A DNA stretch of 42,831 nt from Acinetobacter piscicola (GCF_002233755.1 NZ_NIFO01000030.1:1-42831), one strand, 5' to 3'. Shown: positions 24,657-32,858, numbered from the stretch's first letter. Notes: generated from the letters alone by a model not told the origin. Numbers and translations are program-made.

Positions 24657-25466
24657 ATGGGACTTTTAGATAGATTTTTCAAGAAAAATACTCAAGATAA
24701 AGAACAAACTATTCAATTACCTCAAGATTGGGATTTTTATTTATGTGATATAGATGGAAAGGTGGGAAGTTATTTTCTGAATCTCGCTTTAATTAACATT
24801 ATTCCTATAGTTGAAAAAAGTGCTTTGCTATGGGTTGAGTTGATATTAAATGATCCTAATGGTGATGGCATGACGACAGATCAAGAGTACAACGCTTTGA
24901 TGTCATTGGAGGATGAATTTATAGCTCAAATTACAAAGAAGCTTAATGCTATTTATGTTGGAAGACTCATACATGATGGAGTTTGTGAGTTCTACTTCTA
25001 TTTTAAAGAAGATAAATATGAAAAGCAGGGTATTCAACAAATTGTTGATGAATTTGCTAACTACAAAATTAATTTTGGTCTAAAGGATGATCCAAATTGG
25101 ACGGTTTACCGTGAAAGTATTTATCCAAATATTTATGCCATGCAAAGTATGCAGAATAACCGAGTGATTATGAATCTTGAAAAGCATGGTGATGTTTTGA
25201 CAGTAAAACGTCCTGTTGAGCATTGGTGTTATTTTCAAACAAATGAAGGAAAAGATATATTTCTTACTGCTATACAAAAAAGAGGCTATGAAGTTATTGA
25301 TCAGTCATTGAATGAGGAAAGTATAAATCCATATTGTGTACAACTGGTACGCATTGATAGTGTTGAATTGAAGAGTATTAATGAAGTGACTTGGGAATTG
25401 GTAGAGTTATGTACTGAAAATGGTGGGGAATATGATGGTTGGGAAACACCGATTATTCGTAATTAA
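24657..25466 (+). CDS. DUF695 / RraB-like domain protein
   Basis: The 269-aa cytoplasmic protein has two parts. Residues 20-150 resemble DUF695 (QLPQDWDFYLCDIDGKVGSYFLNLAL, WVELILNDPNGDGMT). The C-terminal 95 residues resemble RraB, the protein inhibitor of RNase E: HWCYFQTNEGKDIFLTAIQKRGYEV and the end GGEYDGWETPI, matching the YDGW of RraB. RraB-type domains change RNase E activity on selected mRNAs; whether this fusion does so is inference. The IS element ends 34 bases before the start, leaving little native leader, so expression may now depend on the IS. A 13-bp perfect inverted repeat follows the gene. Confidence 0.75.
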   Translation: MGLLDRFFKKNTQDKEQTIQLPQDWDFYLCDIDGKVGSYFLNLALINIIPIVEKSALLWVELILNDPNGDGMTTDQEYNALMSLEDEFIAQITKKLNAIYVGRLIHDGVCEFYFYFKEDKYEKQGIQQIVDEFANYKINFGLKDDPNWTVYRESIYPNIYAMQSMQNNRVIMNLEKHGDVLTVKRPVEHWCYFQTNEGKDIFLTAIQKRGYEVIDQSLNEESINPYCVQLVRIDSVELKSINEVTWELVELCTENGGEYDGWETPIIRN

Positions 25467-25470
25467 GCAA

Positions 25471-25517
25471 TTTTAGCGATAAATTTCTATTCAATTGCAT
25501 GAACTTTATCGCTAAAA
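25471..25517. terminator. Inverted repeat between convergent genes
   Basis: TTTTAGCGATAAA (25471-25483) and TTTATCGCTAAAA (25505-25517) are perfect 13-bp arms with a 21-base loop. No long U-run follows the stem, but its place just after the DUF695 stop and before the end of a convergent gene suits a shared end-of-transcript hairpin. Confidence 0.6.
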
Positions 25518-25603
25518 GAAAAGATTAAATCTAAATCATTATTAAGATGAAATCTTGAACATTTTCCATTGGGGGAAAGTAAAAATAATTTAAAATTAAA
25601 AGC

Positions 25604-25870
25604 TTATGTTGTGGTTTGATGATCAAGAACATGTTCAATGACGAGATAGCAATTGTCTCTTAAACATAGGTTTCGCATTTCGAAACGGAGCAATAATAAT
25701 CTAAGTTCAGAAATCTTTATAAAATATTTAAAATTCTTTCGGTCATTATTTTGAATTTGAGTTGTCGTTCTGACCTCTACTTCTGATTCAGGTGTCCACG
25801 GTTGTTCTACAAATAAAATTTGATCGTTTTGTAGATTGTCAACGTTTAAGAGTGTTGTGAGTAAATCCAT
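25604..25870 (-). CDS. Small hypothetical protein
   Basis: An 88-aa product starting MDLLTTLLNVDNLQND with a good ribosome site (TTGGGGATGCT) before the ATG at 25870; a second ATG six codons upstream lacks one. It has an acidic, Trp-containing first half (FVEQPWTPESEVEV) and a hydrophobic-charged second half (KISELRLLLLRFEMRNL). There is no signal peptide or membrane segment. The layout recalls small immunity-like or DUF7716-like proteins, but this is weak. It is 86 bases from the yciO stop on the same strand. I regard it as probably real because of the ribosome site and its compact fit. Confidence 0.5.
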   Translation of the reverse strand: MDLLTTLLNVDNLQNDQILFVEQPWTPESEVEVRTTTQIQNNDRKNFKYFIKISELRLLLLRFEMRNLCLRDNCYLVIEHVLDHQTTT

Positions 25871-25973
25871 AGCATCCCCAAACAACATTTAAAACATTAT
25901 TTAAAAAGCTAAATGATGATTTTTATAGAAAGCTTTGAAAATTATAATCATGTTTATTTGGAAAAAAAAGCGC

Positions 25974-26591
25974 TTATTCAAAAGCGCTTACATCACCAAC
26001 ACCTCTACGGATAATTTCAGGATTTGCACCCGATAAATCCACAATACTGGTGGTGGTTAAAGTACCTAAGCCACTATCAATAAACACATCAATACGTTTT
26101 TCAAGTTGTTGTTCAATATCATAAGGATCATCCATGGGGGCATCTTGGCCAGGAAGAATCAAAGTACTTGTCAGTAATGGCTCACCTAAAGCTTGAAGTA
26201 GCATGTGACATACAGGATTACTTGGAACACGTAAACCAATGGTTTTTTTCTTAGGATGCATCAAACGGCGAGGGACTTCACTGGTCGCAGGTAGAATGAA
26301 TGTTGTCACTGCAGGAGTGTTTGCTTTAAGCAAACGGTACATTGCATTATCGACTTTTGCATAGGTTGCAATATCAGATAAATCAGCGCAAATGATGGCG
26401 TACTGGTGCTTTGCACCTAAGCCACGAATTCGTGCAATGCGTTCCATCGCATTTTTATTTCCAATCTGACAGCCGATAGCATAAGCAGCATCCGTCGGAT
26501 AGACAATAACATCGCCCGCACGAATGCGCTCAACAGCTTGGTCAATTAGTCTGGTTTGTGGATTGTCAGGATGTACTCTTAAATGCAGCAT
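25974..26591 (-). CDS. yciO: YciO family protein (Sua5/YrdC/TsaC-like)
   Basis: The 205-aa protein closely follows E. coli YciO: HPDNPQTRLIDQAVERIRAGDVIVYPTDAAYAIGC, NAMERIARIRGL, NTPAVTTFIL, VPRRL, KKTIGLRVPSNP and the end EIIRRGVGDVSAFE. It has the YrdC fold that binds ATP and threonylcarbamate in TsaC/Sua5, which make threonylcarbamoyl-AMP for tRNA t6A. YciO differs from TsaC in the active-site pocket, and its own role is less certain, so I do not call it the t6A enzyme. The ribosome site AGGAG precedes the ATG. It stands alone between a small unknown gene and epmC. Confidence 0.9.
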   Translation of the reverse strand: MLHLRVHPDNPQTRLIDQAVERIRAGDVIVYPTDAAYAIGCQIGNKNAMERIARIRGLGAKHQYAIICADLSDIATYAKVDNAMYRLLKANTPAVTTFILPATSEVPRRLMHPKKKTIGLRVPSNPVCHMLLQALGEPLLTSTLILPGQDAPMDDPYDIEQQLEKRIDVFIDSGLGTLTTTSIVDLSGANPEIIRRGVGDVSAFE

Positions 26592-26850
26592 TATTTTTCT
26601 CCTGATTCAAATTCTCTATAGTGATATGGTATTGAAAATAGATGAAATAAAACACTATTATTTGTAATCAATATTAAAAAATAATATATATTGCAAATGT
26701 GAATAGATTATTAATCCATTATCAATTTAGCTAAATTTGAAATCAACGCTGTATTTTATAACAATCTAGACCGATTAAATTTTGGGTTCTAAAAGATCCT
26801 TAAAAAATCATTCAAAGCTAAAAGAACTTATATTAGAACGATTAAAATAT

Positions 26851-27513
26851 CTAATCTAAATCTTTTCGATTAAATTCTGCGCTGTGTAATGTTTTGCCAC
26901 TTCTTATTGATGTACAGATACATTCAATTAAGTATTTCGCATCCCGAGGAAGTTGTGCTTCACCTGAAAAATAAGCTTGTACTTGCACAAAAACATTGTC
27001 TTTAAACGTTGTACCATTGCCACCTTCACCCGTTAGATTATCCAAAGAAACACGAAATTTCCGACCAAAGGCTTTTGAAAACAACCATTCAATGGCTTGA
27101 GGTTTTATTTCCACTTGTTCAAACAAAGCTTGCTGTTCTGCTGTACGACCATCAGGTGCGTACCAATAACCTAAATCAGGCAATAAACGGCGCTTTTCTC
27201 CTGCAATCGACCAATGACTGATTTCGTGTAAGGCACTATTGAAAAAACCATGCGCAAATTGAATACGTGCAGGCGCTTGATCTAATGCAGGAAAATACTC
27301 AGGTTCGAAGTCTCCGCGGACGAGTTCAACATTTAAGTGGGAAAACCATTGATTAAAGTGTAAGATAAGCCAGTCGACCTGTTGAATTTCACTCTGCAAA
27401 TCTACCCACTGTAAACGTTGCACATGGGCTATGTTTTCAGCAGAATTTGAAGATAAATGTGTGTTGAACTGTGATGAAGTAGTGACTTCAGGTTGCGGCT
27501 GCAACTGATGCAT
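26851..27513 (-). CDS. epmC: Elongation factor P hydroxylase (EpmC/YfcM family)
   Basis: EpmC hydroxylates the beta-lysylated lysine of translation factor EF-P. The family core is clear: ELVRGDFEPEYFPALDQAPARIQFAHGFFNSALHEISHW with the His-x3-His pair of the iron site, AGEKRRLLPDLGYWYAPDGRTAEQQALFEQVEIKPQA, and NLTGEGGN. The 220-aa protein has about 50 extra residues ahead of the core (Gln/Ser-rich), longer than E. coli YfcM. The ATG at 27513 is chosen; an in-frame TTG at 27552 is less likely. epmA and epmB are not in the window, so whether EF-P is lysylated here cannot be seen. It is divergent from yceD. Confidence 0.85.
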   Translation of the reverse strand: MHQLQPQPEVTTSSQFNTHLSSNSAENIAHVQRLQWVDLQSEIQQVDWLILHFNQWFSHLNVELVRGDFEPEYFPALDQAPARIQFAHGFFNSALHEISHWSIAGEKRRLLPDLGYWYAPDGRTAEQQALFEQVEIKPQAIEWLFSKAFGRKFRVSLDNLTGEGGNGTTFKDNVFVQVQAYFSGEAQLPRDAKYLIECICTSIRSGKTLHSAEFNRKDLD

Positions 27514-27610
27514 AACTTGTATTACCCAAATGATCTGTCTAAATAAGTACAAAATTGTATCTTAATCTTTGACAGAGTACCGATGAATTTGTAGAATTGC
27601 CGCCTTAATT

Positions 27611-28174
27611 ATGTCAGCAAATACCTTTCCGGCACAGATAGAGCCGTTTAAATGGGCTGAACAGGGCTTTAAATGGTCAGGTACACTGCCATTATCTCGC
27701 TTTGTTCGAATTTCCCGTGAAGCTGTTGGATCAATTGATGATCAATTGATCACCATAGACTGTAAGCTATCAATGGATGCGTATCATCGTATCGTATGGT
27801 TAGATGGTCGTGTAGAAACGAATGTTCCAATGGAGTGCCAACGTTGTTTGGAACCCGTTGAAATACCATTAGTTTCTAACGTACATATAGCTTTAATGGA
27901 CGATGAGTCACTGATAGAGCGCTTGGATGAGGATGCTGATTTCATCGTGCTAGGTGAAAGTGAAGCGACAACTAAAGGGGATTATGCAAGTAATACCCCC
28001 GCAACTGTTGATTTACTTGCACTTTTAGAAGATGAATTGTTATTGTTGATGCCTTTGTCTCCTAAGCATGATGCTTGTGAGCATAAGCATCAACCTGCCG
28101 TTCAGGACATTGTCGAAGAAAAACGGGATAACCCGTTTGATGTTTTGGCAAGTTTGAAGGGTAAACTTAACTAA
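27611..28174 (+). CDS. yceD: YceD family protein (DUF177), linked to 23S rRNA accumulation
   Basis: The 187-aa protein is the usual partner of rpmF. It carries the DUF177 signature with a Cys pair, NVPMECQRCLEPVEIPL, an acidic middle region, and the end DNPFDVLASLKGKL, typical of YceD. In E. coli the protein is connected with accumulation of 23S rRNA, and plant relatives with rRNA processing. rpmF starts 74 bases after the stop, so they are probably cotranscribed, although a -10-like TTATACTG at 28183 may give rpmF extra promoter activity. It has no strong ribosome site. Confidence 0.9.
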   Translation: MSANTFPAQIEPFKWAEQGFKWSGTLPLSRFVRISREAVGSIDDQLITIDCKLSMDAYHRIVWLDGRVETNVPMECQRCLEPVEIPLVSNVHIALMDDESLIERLDEDADFIVLGESEATTKGDYASNTPATVDLLALLEDELLLLMPLSPKHDACEHKHQPAVQDIVEEKRDNPFDVLASLKGKLN

Positions 28175-28248
28175 ATTTTGTGTTATACTGTTAAGTTAAG
28201 ACAACCGAATTTGTTCTGATCCATTTTTTCGATTTGTAAGGAGCCATC

Positions 28249-28434
28249 ATGGCCGTTCAGCAAAACCGTAAAAGTCGCTCTCGCCGTGACATGCGCCGTT
28301 CACATGACGCTTTAACCGAGAATGCATTAACTGTAGACCAAACTACTGGTGAAACTCATCGCCGTCACCACGTGACTAAAGATGGTATTTACCGTGGTCG
28401 TCAATTATTCGCTAAAGCAGCTGATGCTGAATAA
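28249..28434 (+). CDS. rpmF: 50S ribosomal protein L32
   Basis: A 61-aa, strongly basic protein starting [20 protein letters not shown], the standard L32 N-terminus, and ending in a region with [20 protein letters not shown]. This form lacks the four-cysteine zinc ribbon found in some L32s, as is usual in gammaproteobacteria. TAAGGAG gives a strong ribosome site. A strong terminator at 28472 separates it from fabD. Confidence 0.97.
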   Translation: MAVQQNRKSRSRRDMRRSHDALTENALTVDQTTGETHRRHHVTKDGIYRGRQLFAKAADAE

Positions 28435-28471
28435 TTGAGACAGTATTAAGCGTGAGCTTAATGAAAAAAAT

Positions 28472-28495
28472 GGGAGCGAAAGCTCCCTTTTTTTG
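28472..28495 (+). terminator. Rho-independent terminator after rpmF
   Basis: GGGAGC-GAAA-GCTCCC (28472-28487) with a GNRA-type loop, followed by seven T. Confidence 0.95.
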
Positions 28496-28601
28496 TTTTT
28501 AGTATCTTTGCTTTTTTGTTGTATTTCGCAATTAAAATAATTTTTTTTTACTGTAAAATTGCCACATCGGAAACGATCAAGATTAAATAAGGGACTTATA
28601 T

Positions 28602-29588
28602 ATGTCTGCTAGACGACTCGAACAAGCAGCTCAAGCGACCAAAACTGCATTTTTGTTTCCTGGACAGGGATCACAAAAAGTGGGCATGCTCGCTGAACTT
28701 GCAGAACAGTTTAGTGGTGTGCAAGAAACTTTTGTCGAAGCTTCAGACGCAATCGGTTTCGATTTATGGCACATCGCACAAAGTGGCGAAGGTTTAGATC
28801 AAACTGAAAATACTCAACCTGTTCTTCTCACCGCAAGTATTGCATTGTGGCGTGTATGGTTGGATTTAGGCGGTGTTGCGCCGAAGTATCTTGCAGGGCA
28901 TTCATTGGGTGAATACAGCGCTTTAGTCGCGGCAAATTCAATGACACTGGCCGATGCTGTAAAATTGGTTCACTTGCGTGGCAAACTTATGCAATCTGCC
29001 GTACCGCAAGGTCAAGGCGGAATGGCTGCTATTCTTGGTTTAGATGATGCTAAAGTCATTGAGCTCTGCAATCAAGCCAGTGCTCAAGGTGGTGGTGCAG
29101 TTGAAGCGGCAAATTACAATGCACAAGGTCAAGTTGTAATTGCGGGTACTAAAGCTTTGGTTGATGTTGTTATGGCATCTGCAAAAGAAAATGGCGGTAA
29201 AGCAATTGCATTGCCTGTTTCAGTGCCATCGCATTGTTCATTGATGAAACCTGCGGCAGAGCAGTTTGCAGAAGCTTTGGAACATACTGCCATTGAGTTG
29301 CCTAGTATTCCTGTAATACAAAATGTAAACGCAGAAATTGCAGTAGATACAGTGCAATTACGTCAAGCATTGACAGCTCAGTTGTATCAATCAGTACAAT
29401 GGACCAAAACGATGCAATTCCTTCAAGACCAAGGAATTCAATATGTTGCAGAGTGCGGGCCAGGTAATGTATTGGCGAACTTAGCAAAACGTTTACCTAA
29501 TATTGAAAAAGCATTCCCACTCGACACACAAAGTCGCATGGAAGATGCGCTGAATGCGATATTAGTGGCTGAAGGGAAAATTGCATGA
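28602..29588 (+). CDS. fabD: Malonyl-CoA-acyl carrier protein transacylase
   Basis: FabD moves malonyl from CoA to ACP to supply fatty acid elongation. The 328-aa protein has FLFPGQGSQKVGM, the nucleophile Ser101 in AGHSLGEYSALVA, VSVPSHCSLM with the catalytic His, and the closing ECGPGNVLANLAKR. It has about 15 residues before the FPGQGSQ block, more than E. coli FabD; AAGGGA before the ATG at 28602 supports this start. Its stop overlaps the fabG start (ATGA). plsX and fabH, which sit between rpmF and fabD in E. coli, are absent here. Confidence 0.96.
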   Translation: MSARRLEQAAQATKTAFLFPGQGSQKVGMLAELAEQFSGVQETFVEASDAIGFDLWHIAQSGEGLDQTENTQPVLLTASIALWRVWLDLGGVAPKYLAGHSLGEYSALVAANSMTLADAVKLVHLRGKLMQSAVPQGQGGMAAILGLDDAKVIELCNQASAQGGGAVEAANYNAQGQVVIAGTKALVDVVMASAKENGGKAIALPVSVPSHCSLMKPAAEQFAEALEHTAIELPSIPVIQNVNAEIAVDTVQLRQALTAQLYQSVQWTKTMQFLQDQGIQYVAECGPGNVLANLAKRLPNIEKAFPLDTQSRMEDALNAILVAEGKIA

Positions 29589-30319
29589 CACAAGAAAGAA
29601 AAGTCGCATTAGTTACAGGTGCGAGTAGAGGGATTGGCGCAGCCATCGCTCAACAACTTATACAAGACGGTTATTTTGTAGTAGGTACAGCGACTTCAGA
29701 AGCAGGCGCAGAAAAACTTTCTGTAGCTTTTGCTGAAAATGGTGCAGGTACTATTTTGGATGTACGTGATGGTGCAGCAATTGATGCATTGGTATCAGAT
29801 ATTGAACAAAAATATGGTTCGGTGATGGTACTTGTAAATAATGCAGGCATTACCAAAGACAATCTTTTATTGCGTATGTCAGAAGAAGATTGGGATGATA
29901 TTTTAAATATTCATCTTAAAGCCGTATTCCGTTTGTCTAAACGCGTATTGAAAGGTATGACAAAAGCCCGCTTTGGTCGCATTATCAATATCAGTTCAGT
30001 GGTTGCGCATTTTGCCAACCCGGGGCAAGCGAATTATTCTGCTGCGAAAGCTGGAATTGAAGCATTTAGTCGTAGTCTTGCAAAAGAGATGGGAAGTCGT
30101 CAGATTACTGTAAACTCGATTGCACCAGGCTTTATTGCGACTGAAATGACGGAACAATTAAGCGAAGATATTCGTAAAAAAATGAGCGATCAAGTTGCGT
30201 TAAACCGTTTTGGTGAAACGCAAGATATTGCAAATGCAGTGAGTTTTTTGGCTTCTGATAAAGCCAGTTACATCACAGGTACAGTAATACACGTAAATGG
30301 TGGTTTATACATGGCTTAA
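29585..30319 (+). CDS. fabG: 3-oxoacyl-ACP reductase
   Basis: FabG reduces 3-ketoacyl-ACP with NADPH in each elongation round. The 244-aa short-chain dehydrogenase has TGASRGIG (NADP-binding), NNAG, the catalytic Ser138-Tyr151-Lys155 (NISSVVA... ANYSAAKAG), and the usual ending SYITGTVIHVNGGLYM. It overlaps fabD by four bases and lies 87 bases before acpP, so the three form one operon. Length and residues are those of canonical FabG. Confidence 0.96.
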   Translation: MTQERKVALVTGASRGIGAAIAQQLIQDGYFVVGTATSEAGAEKLSVAFAENGAGTILDVRDGAAIDALVSDIEQKYGSVMVLVNNAGITKDNLLLRMSEEDWDDILNIHLKAVFRLSKRVLKGMTKARFGRIINISSVVAHFANPGQANYSAAKAGIEAFSRSLAKEMGSRQITVNSIAPGFIATEMTEQLSEDIRKKMSDQVALNRFGETQDIANAVSFLASDKASYITGTVIHVNGGLYMA

Positions 30320-30406
30320 TGCGATGTATAAACTTTGAAAAAACTAAATATTCAATTAAACTATCAGGCAATTAAAACGCCGCCACAAGCAATGAGGAGA
30401 ATTCCT

Positions 30407-30643
30407 GTGAGCGATATCGAACAACGCATTAAACAAGCTGTTGCAGAACAATTAGGTATCAAAGCTGAAGAAATCAAAAACGAAGCATCTTTCATGGATG
30501 ACTTAGGTGCTGATTCTTTAGATTTAGTAGAACTTGTTATGTCTTTCGAAAATGACTTCGACATCACTATTCCTGATGAAGATTCTAACGAAATCACGAC
30601 TGTTCAATCAGCGATCGACTATGTAACTAAAAAACTTGGTTAA
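30407..30643 (+). CDS. acpP: Acyl carrier protein
   Basis: A 78-aa acidic protein with Ser37 in [10 protein letters not shown], the 4'-phosphopantetheine attachment site. It carries growing fatty acyl chains. The start is GTG at 30407, set by a strong GAGGAG seven bases upstream and by the N-terminus [10 protein letters not shown] that homologues share; an in-frame ATG at 30335 would add a 24-residue tail that does not belong to the family. It ends in a hairpin terminator at 30683. Confidence 0.96.
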   Translation: MSDIEQRIKQAVAEQLGIKAEEIKNEASFMDDLGADSLDLVELVMSFENDFDITIPDEDSNEITTVQSAIDYVTKKLG

Positions 30644-30682
30644 TCAGTTGACTGTGTAACACGTTGTTGTTACGCGTAAAAG

Positions 30683-30704
30683 CCACCGTTAAGGTGGTTT
30701 TTTT
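30683..30704 (+). terminator. Terminator after acpP
   Basis: CCACC (30683-30687) pairs with GGTGG (30693-30697), extended by weak pairs, followed by seven T. Confidence 0.85.
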
Positions 30705-30888
30705 ATATTTTGAGGAAATGGATTTGTTTTTGAAGAAAAATGTGAGTTACATAACGTTACGTTTATGTCACCAATGACAACGTTATTCAGTATGTTTTTT
30801 AGCTATAAGAATAAGGTTTATAAATTTTTATAACACAATAGAAATCATTCACAGTAAAACAAGTTCACTATTTATATGGAGTAATCAC

Positions 30889-31362
30889 ATGGGTCTTTTT
30901 GATTTTATTAAAGGAATTGGTAAAAAAAATACAGCACCTGCTGAACCTCAAGCAGCACCAGCGACACCTTCTGAGCCATCTGCTCAGGAAATTGCAAATA
31001 AATTATTAGGTCATATTAAAGCGCTTGGTTTACCTGTAACAGGGCTTTCGGTGAGCTATAATGGCGCAACTGATCTAGCAACCATTCAAGGTCAAGTGCA
31101 GACACAGGCAGATAAAGAAAAAATTATTCTTGCTGTAGGTAATATTGATCATGTTGCTCAAGTTGACGACCAAATGACAGTCGTCACTCCAGAGCCTGAA
31201 AGTAAGTTCTATACGGTTAAATCTGGTGATAACTTATCTAAAATTGCCAAAGAAGTTTATGGCGATGCCAATAAATATCCTAAAATTTTTGAAGCAAATA
31301 AACCAATGCTTAAAGATCCTGATGAGATTTTCCCAGGACAAGTTTTACGTATTCCTGCGTAA
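30889..31362 (+). CDS. kbp: BON and LysM domain protein, Kbp (YgaU)-like
   Basis: The 157-aa protein matches the layout of E. coli Kbp (YgaU), a cytoplasmic potassium-binding protein: MGLFDFIKGIGKK start, a Pro/Ala linker, a BON domain at about 40-98 (IKALGLPVTGLSVSYNG... AVGNIDHVAQVDDQM) and a LysM domain at 108-156 (FYTVKSGDNLSKIAKEVYGDANKYPKIFEANKPML). There is no signal peptide, so despite LysM it is not expected to meet peptidoglycan. The linker is longer and richer in Ala/Pro than in E. coli. It has its own leader (ribosome site TGGAG) and terminator. K+ binding is inferred from the family. Confidence 0.85.
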   Translation: MGLFDFIKGIGKKNTAPAEPQAAPATPSEPSAQEIANKLLGHIKALGLPVTGLSVSYNGATDLATIQGQVQTQADKEKIILAVGNIDHVAQVDDQMTVVTPEPESKFYTVKSGDNLSKIAKEVYGDANKYPKIFEANKPMLKDPDEIFPGQVLRIPA

Positions 31363-31378
31363 GACTGAGTTATGATAG

Positions 31379-31404
31379 AAAAGACACGAAAGTGTCTTTT
31401 TTTT
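31379..31404 (+). terminator. Terminator after the kbp-like gene
   Basis: AAAAGACAC-GAAA-GTGTCTTTT (31379-31400) followed by further T. Confidence 0.93.
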
Positions 31405-31511
31405 ATTTTCAAACCCTGCTTTAAACTCTCAAAATATAAGAAATTATTTGAAAAATTGATTGATAATTTTTATACTGATGTCTTAAATTATCAAGAAAAA
31501 TAAGGAAAAGC

Positions 31512-31925
31512 ATGAAAGGTCAAATACTTGATTATTCAGTACAAACTAATTCAGGTGTGATCACGGGTGATGATCAAAATAGATATCAGTTTTCTGGGGT
31601 GCAGTGGCGTAATCAGCATGCGCCAAATCGTGGTCAGCGTGTCGATTTTGCAATTGATGGAGCTGGGCAAGCGATTGAAATTTATCTCACGAATCAATCT
31701 ATTCAGTTGCCGAATCAATTAGGTGAAAAAAATCGTATCGTTGCTGCGTTATTGGCATTCTTTTTAGGTGGATTTGGCGCACATAAATTCTATTTAGGTC
31801 AAATCGGTTGGGGAATTGTTTACCTCGTTTTCTGTTGGACGTTTATTCCTTCAATTGTTGCTTTTATTGAATTTATTATTTATCTCTGTACTTCTGATCA
31901 AGACTTTGCTCGTAAATATGGTTGA
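31512..31925 (+). CDS. TM2-domain membrane protein with a cold-shock-like N-terminal head
   Basis: The 137-aa protein has a soluble head (residues 1-60: MKGQILDYSV, NSGVITGDDQNRYQF, PNRGQRVDF) and a TM2 domain (74-126) with two membrane helices around the family turn FFLGGFGAHKFYLGQ. The head reads like a degenerate cold-shock/OB fold (G-x-I-x-D-Y, G-V-I-x-x-D-D, R-Y-x-F, G-x-x-V-D-F). Nearly the same head occurs on the convergent gene at 31991-32596, there joined to DUF805. TAAGGAA gives the ribosome site. What the head binds (RNA, DNA, protein) is not known; the TM2 domain would hold it at the inner membrane. Confidence 0.75.
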   Translation: MKGQILDYSVQTNSGVITGDDQNRYQFSGVQWRNQHAPNRGQRVDFAIDGAGQAIEIYLTNQSIQLPNQLGEKNRIVAALLAFFLGGFGAHKFYLGQIGWGIVYLVFCWTFIPSIVAFIEFIIYLCTSDQDFARKYG

Positions 31926-31950
31926 GTAAAATTGATTTCGTAGATTCAAA

Positions 31951-31980
31951 AATAAAGGGCTAATTAGCCCTTTATTTTTT
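31951..31980. terminator. Bidirectional terminator between the TM2 and DUF805 genes
   Basis: A perfect 11-bp stem AATAAAGGGCT/AGCCCTTTATT (31951-31961, 31966-31976) with loop AATT; T-rich exit on the plus strand. It lies between two convergent stops. Confidence 0.9.
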
Positions 31981-31990
31981 TCAAGATGAA

Positions 31991-32596
31991 TTAACGTGCA
32001 GGAGGGCCATATTCATTCTGTTCTTGTTTAGTGTCTGTCGCCCACCACACGATAAGCAGAATAAGTCCAATTCCTGTCAACGCAATCAGTTGCCACCAAC
32101 CAGAGCGACCAACATCATGTAAGCGACGTGCACCGACTGCAAGGCTTGGTAAAAATAATGCCAGATTTAATAAGCCATTCAGTAGTGGTGCAGTACCAAT
32201 AATACTATCAACGATTTGTGTAACAATACCTAAACCAATACATACTAACATAAAAAACCAAAATTCTTTACGACGTGCGCGACCATCAAAAGTTACATAT
32301 TGTTTTATGCATTTTACAAACCAATCAATCGGATTGTATTGTTCTTCGTCTTGGTTGAGATTCGAAATTTGATCTAACTGCTTGTTGATACTTTGAAGCG
32401 TATTGTTAGTCTTGAGTTCAGTATAGATCTGTAAAGCATTGCCCATACTATCAACATCAAAATCAATACGCATGCCACGGTTTGGTGGAGTTTGTCCTTT
32501 CCATTCTGTCCCAGTAAAAGGATAACGGATTTGATCATCTCCGCTAATCACACCAGAGTTGCTTTGTATACTGTAATCTAAAATCGTACCTTTCAT
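31991..32596 (-). CDS. DUF805 membrane protein with the same cold-shock-like head
   Basis: A 201-aa protein in three parts. Residues 1-60 match the head of the TM2 gene (36 of 58 positions identical by eye). Residues 61-86 are a polar linker (LQSINKQLDQISNLNQDEE). Residues 90-185 form DUF805 (PF05656): FVKCIKQYVTFDGRARRKEFWFF, three to four membrane helices and ARRLHDVGRSGWW, the family's best marker. DUF805 proteins are inner-membrane proteins of unknown function. The start has a GAGAAA ribosome site. Convergence with the TM2 gene and the shared head suggest local duplication of the head followed by different fusions, or the two working on one target. Confidence 0.78.
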   Translation of the reverse strand: MKGTILDYSIQSNSGVISGDDQIRYPFTGTEWKGQTPPNRGMRIDFDVDSMGNALQIYTELKTNNTLQSINKQLDQISNLNQDEEQYNPIDWFVKCIKQYVTFDGRARRKEFWFFMLVCIGLGIVTQIVDSIIGTAPLLNGLLNLALFLPSLAVGARRLHDVGRSGWWQLIALTGIGLILLIVWWATDTKQEQNEYGPPAR

Positions 32597-32750
32597 ATTT
32601 TTCTCAATGTTTGTTGTTAATAAAAGAACATTTGTTATTGAAAAAGATATTAACAGAGTTGCATGTATTTTGTTCTATAGCCAAGAAACTTTTTTGTAAA
32701 ATAGTGGTTTAACTTTAATTATTATTCTAATTTTCATAAAGAATACATGG

Positions 32751-32826
32751 GGATTTCAAATAAAAACAGCTTATTACAATGTCTGAGTTCTTCGTTAGAT
32801 CTAGCAGTGACTGCAATAAGCTGTTT
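32751..32826 (-). terminator. Terminator after the peroxiredoxin gene
   Basis: AAACAGCTTATT (32764-32775) pairs with AATAAGCTGTTT (32815-32826); in the minus direction the stem runs into TTTTTATTT. The loop is 39 bases. The rest of the 262-base gap 32597-32858 shows nothing else. Confidence 0.7.
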
Positions 32827-32858
32827 GAATATAAATACTGATGATTGAGTACAGTTTT

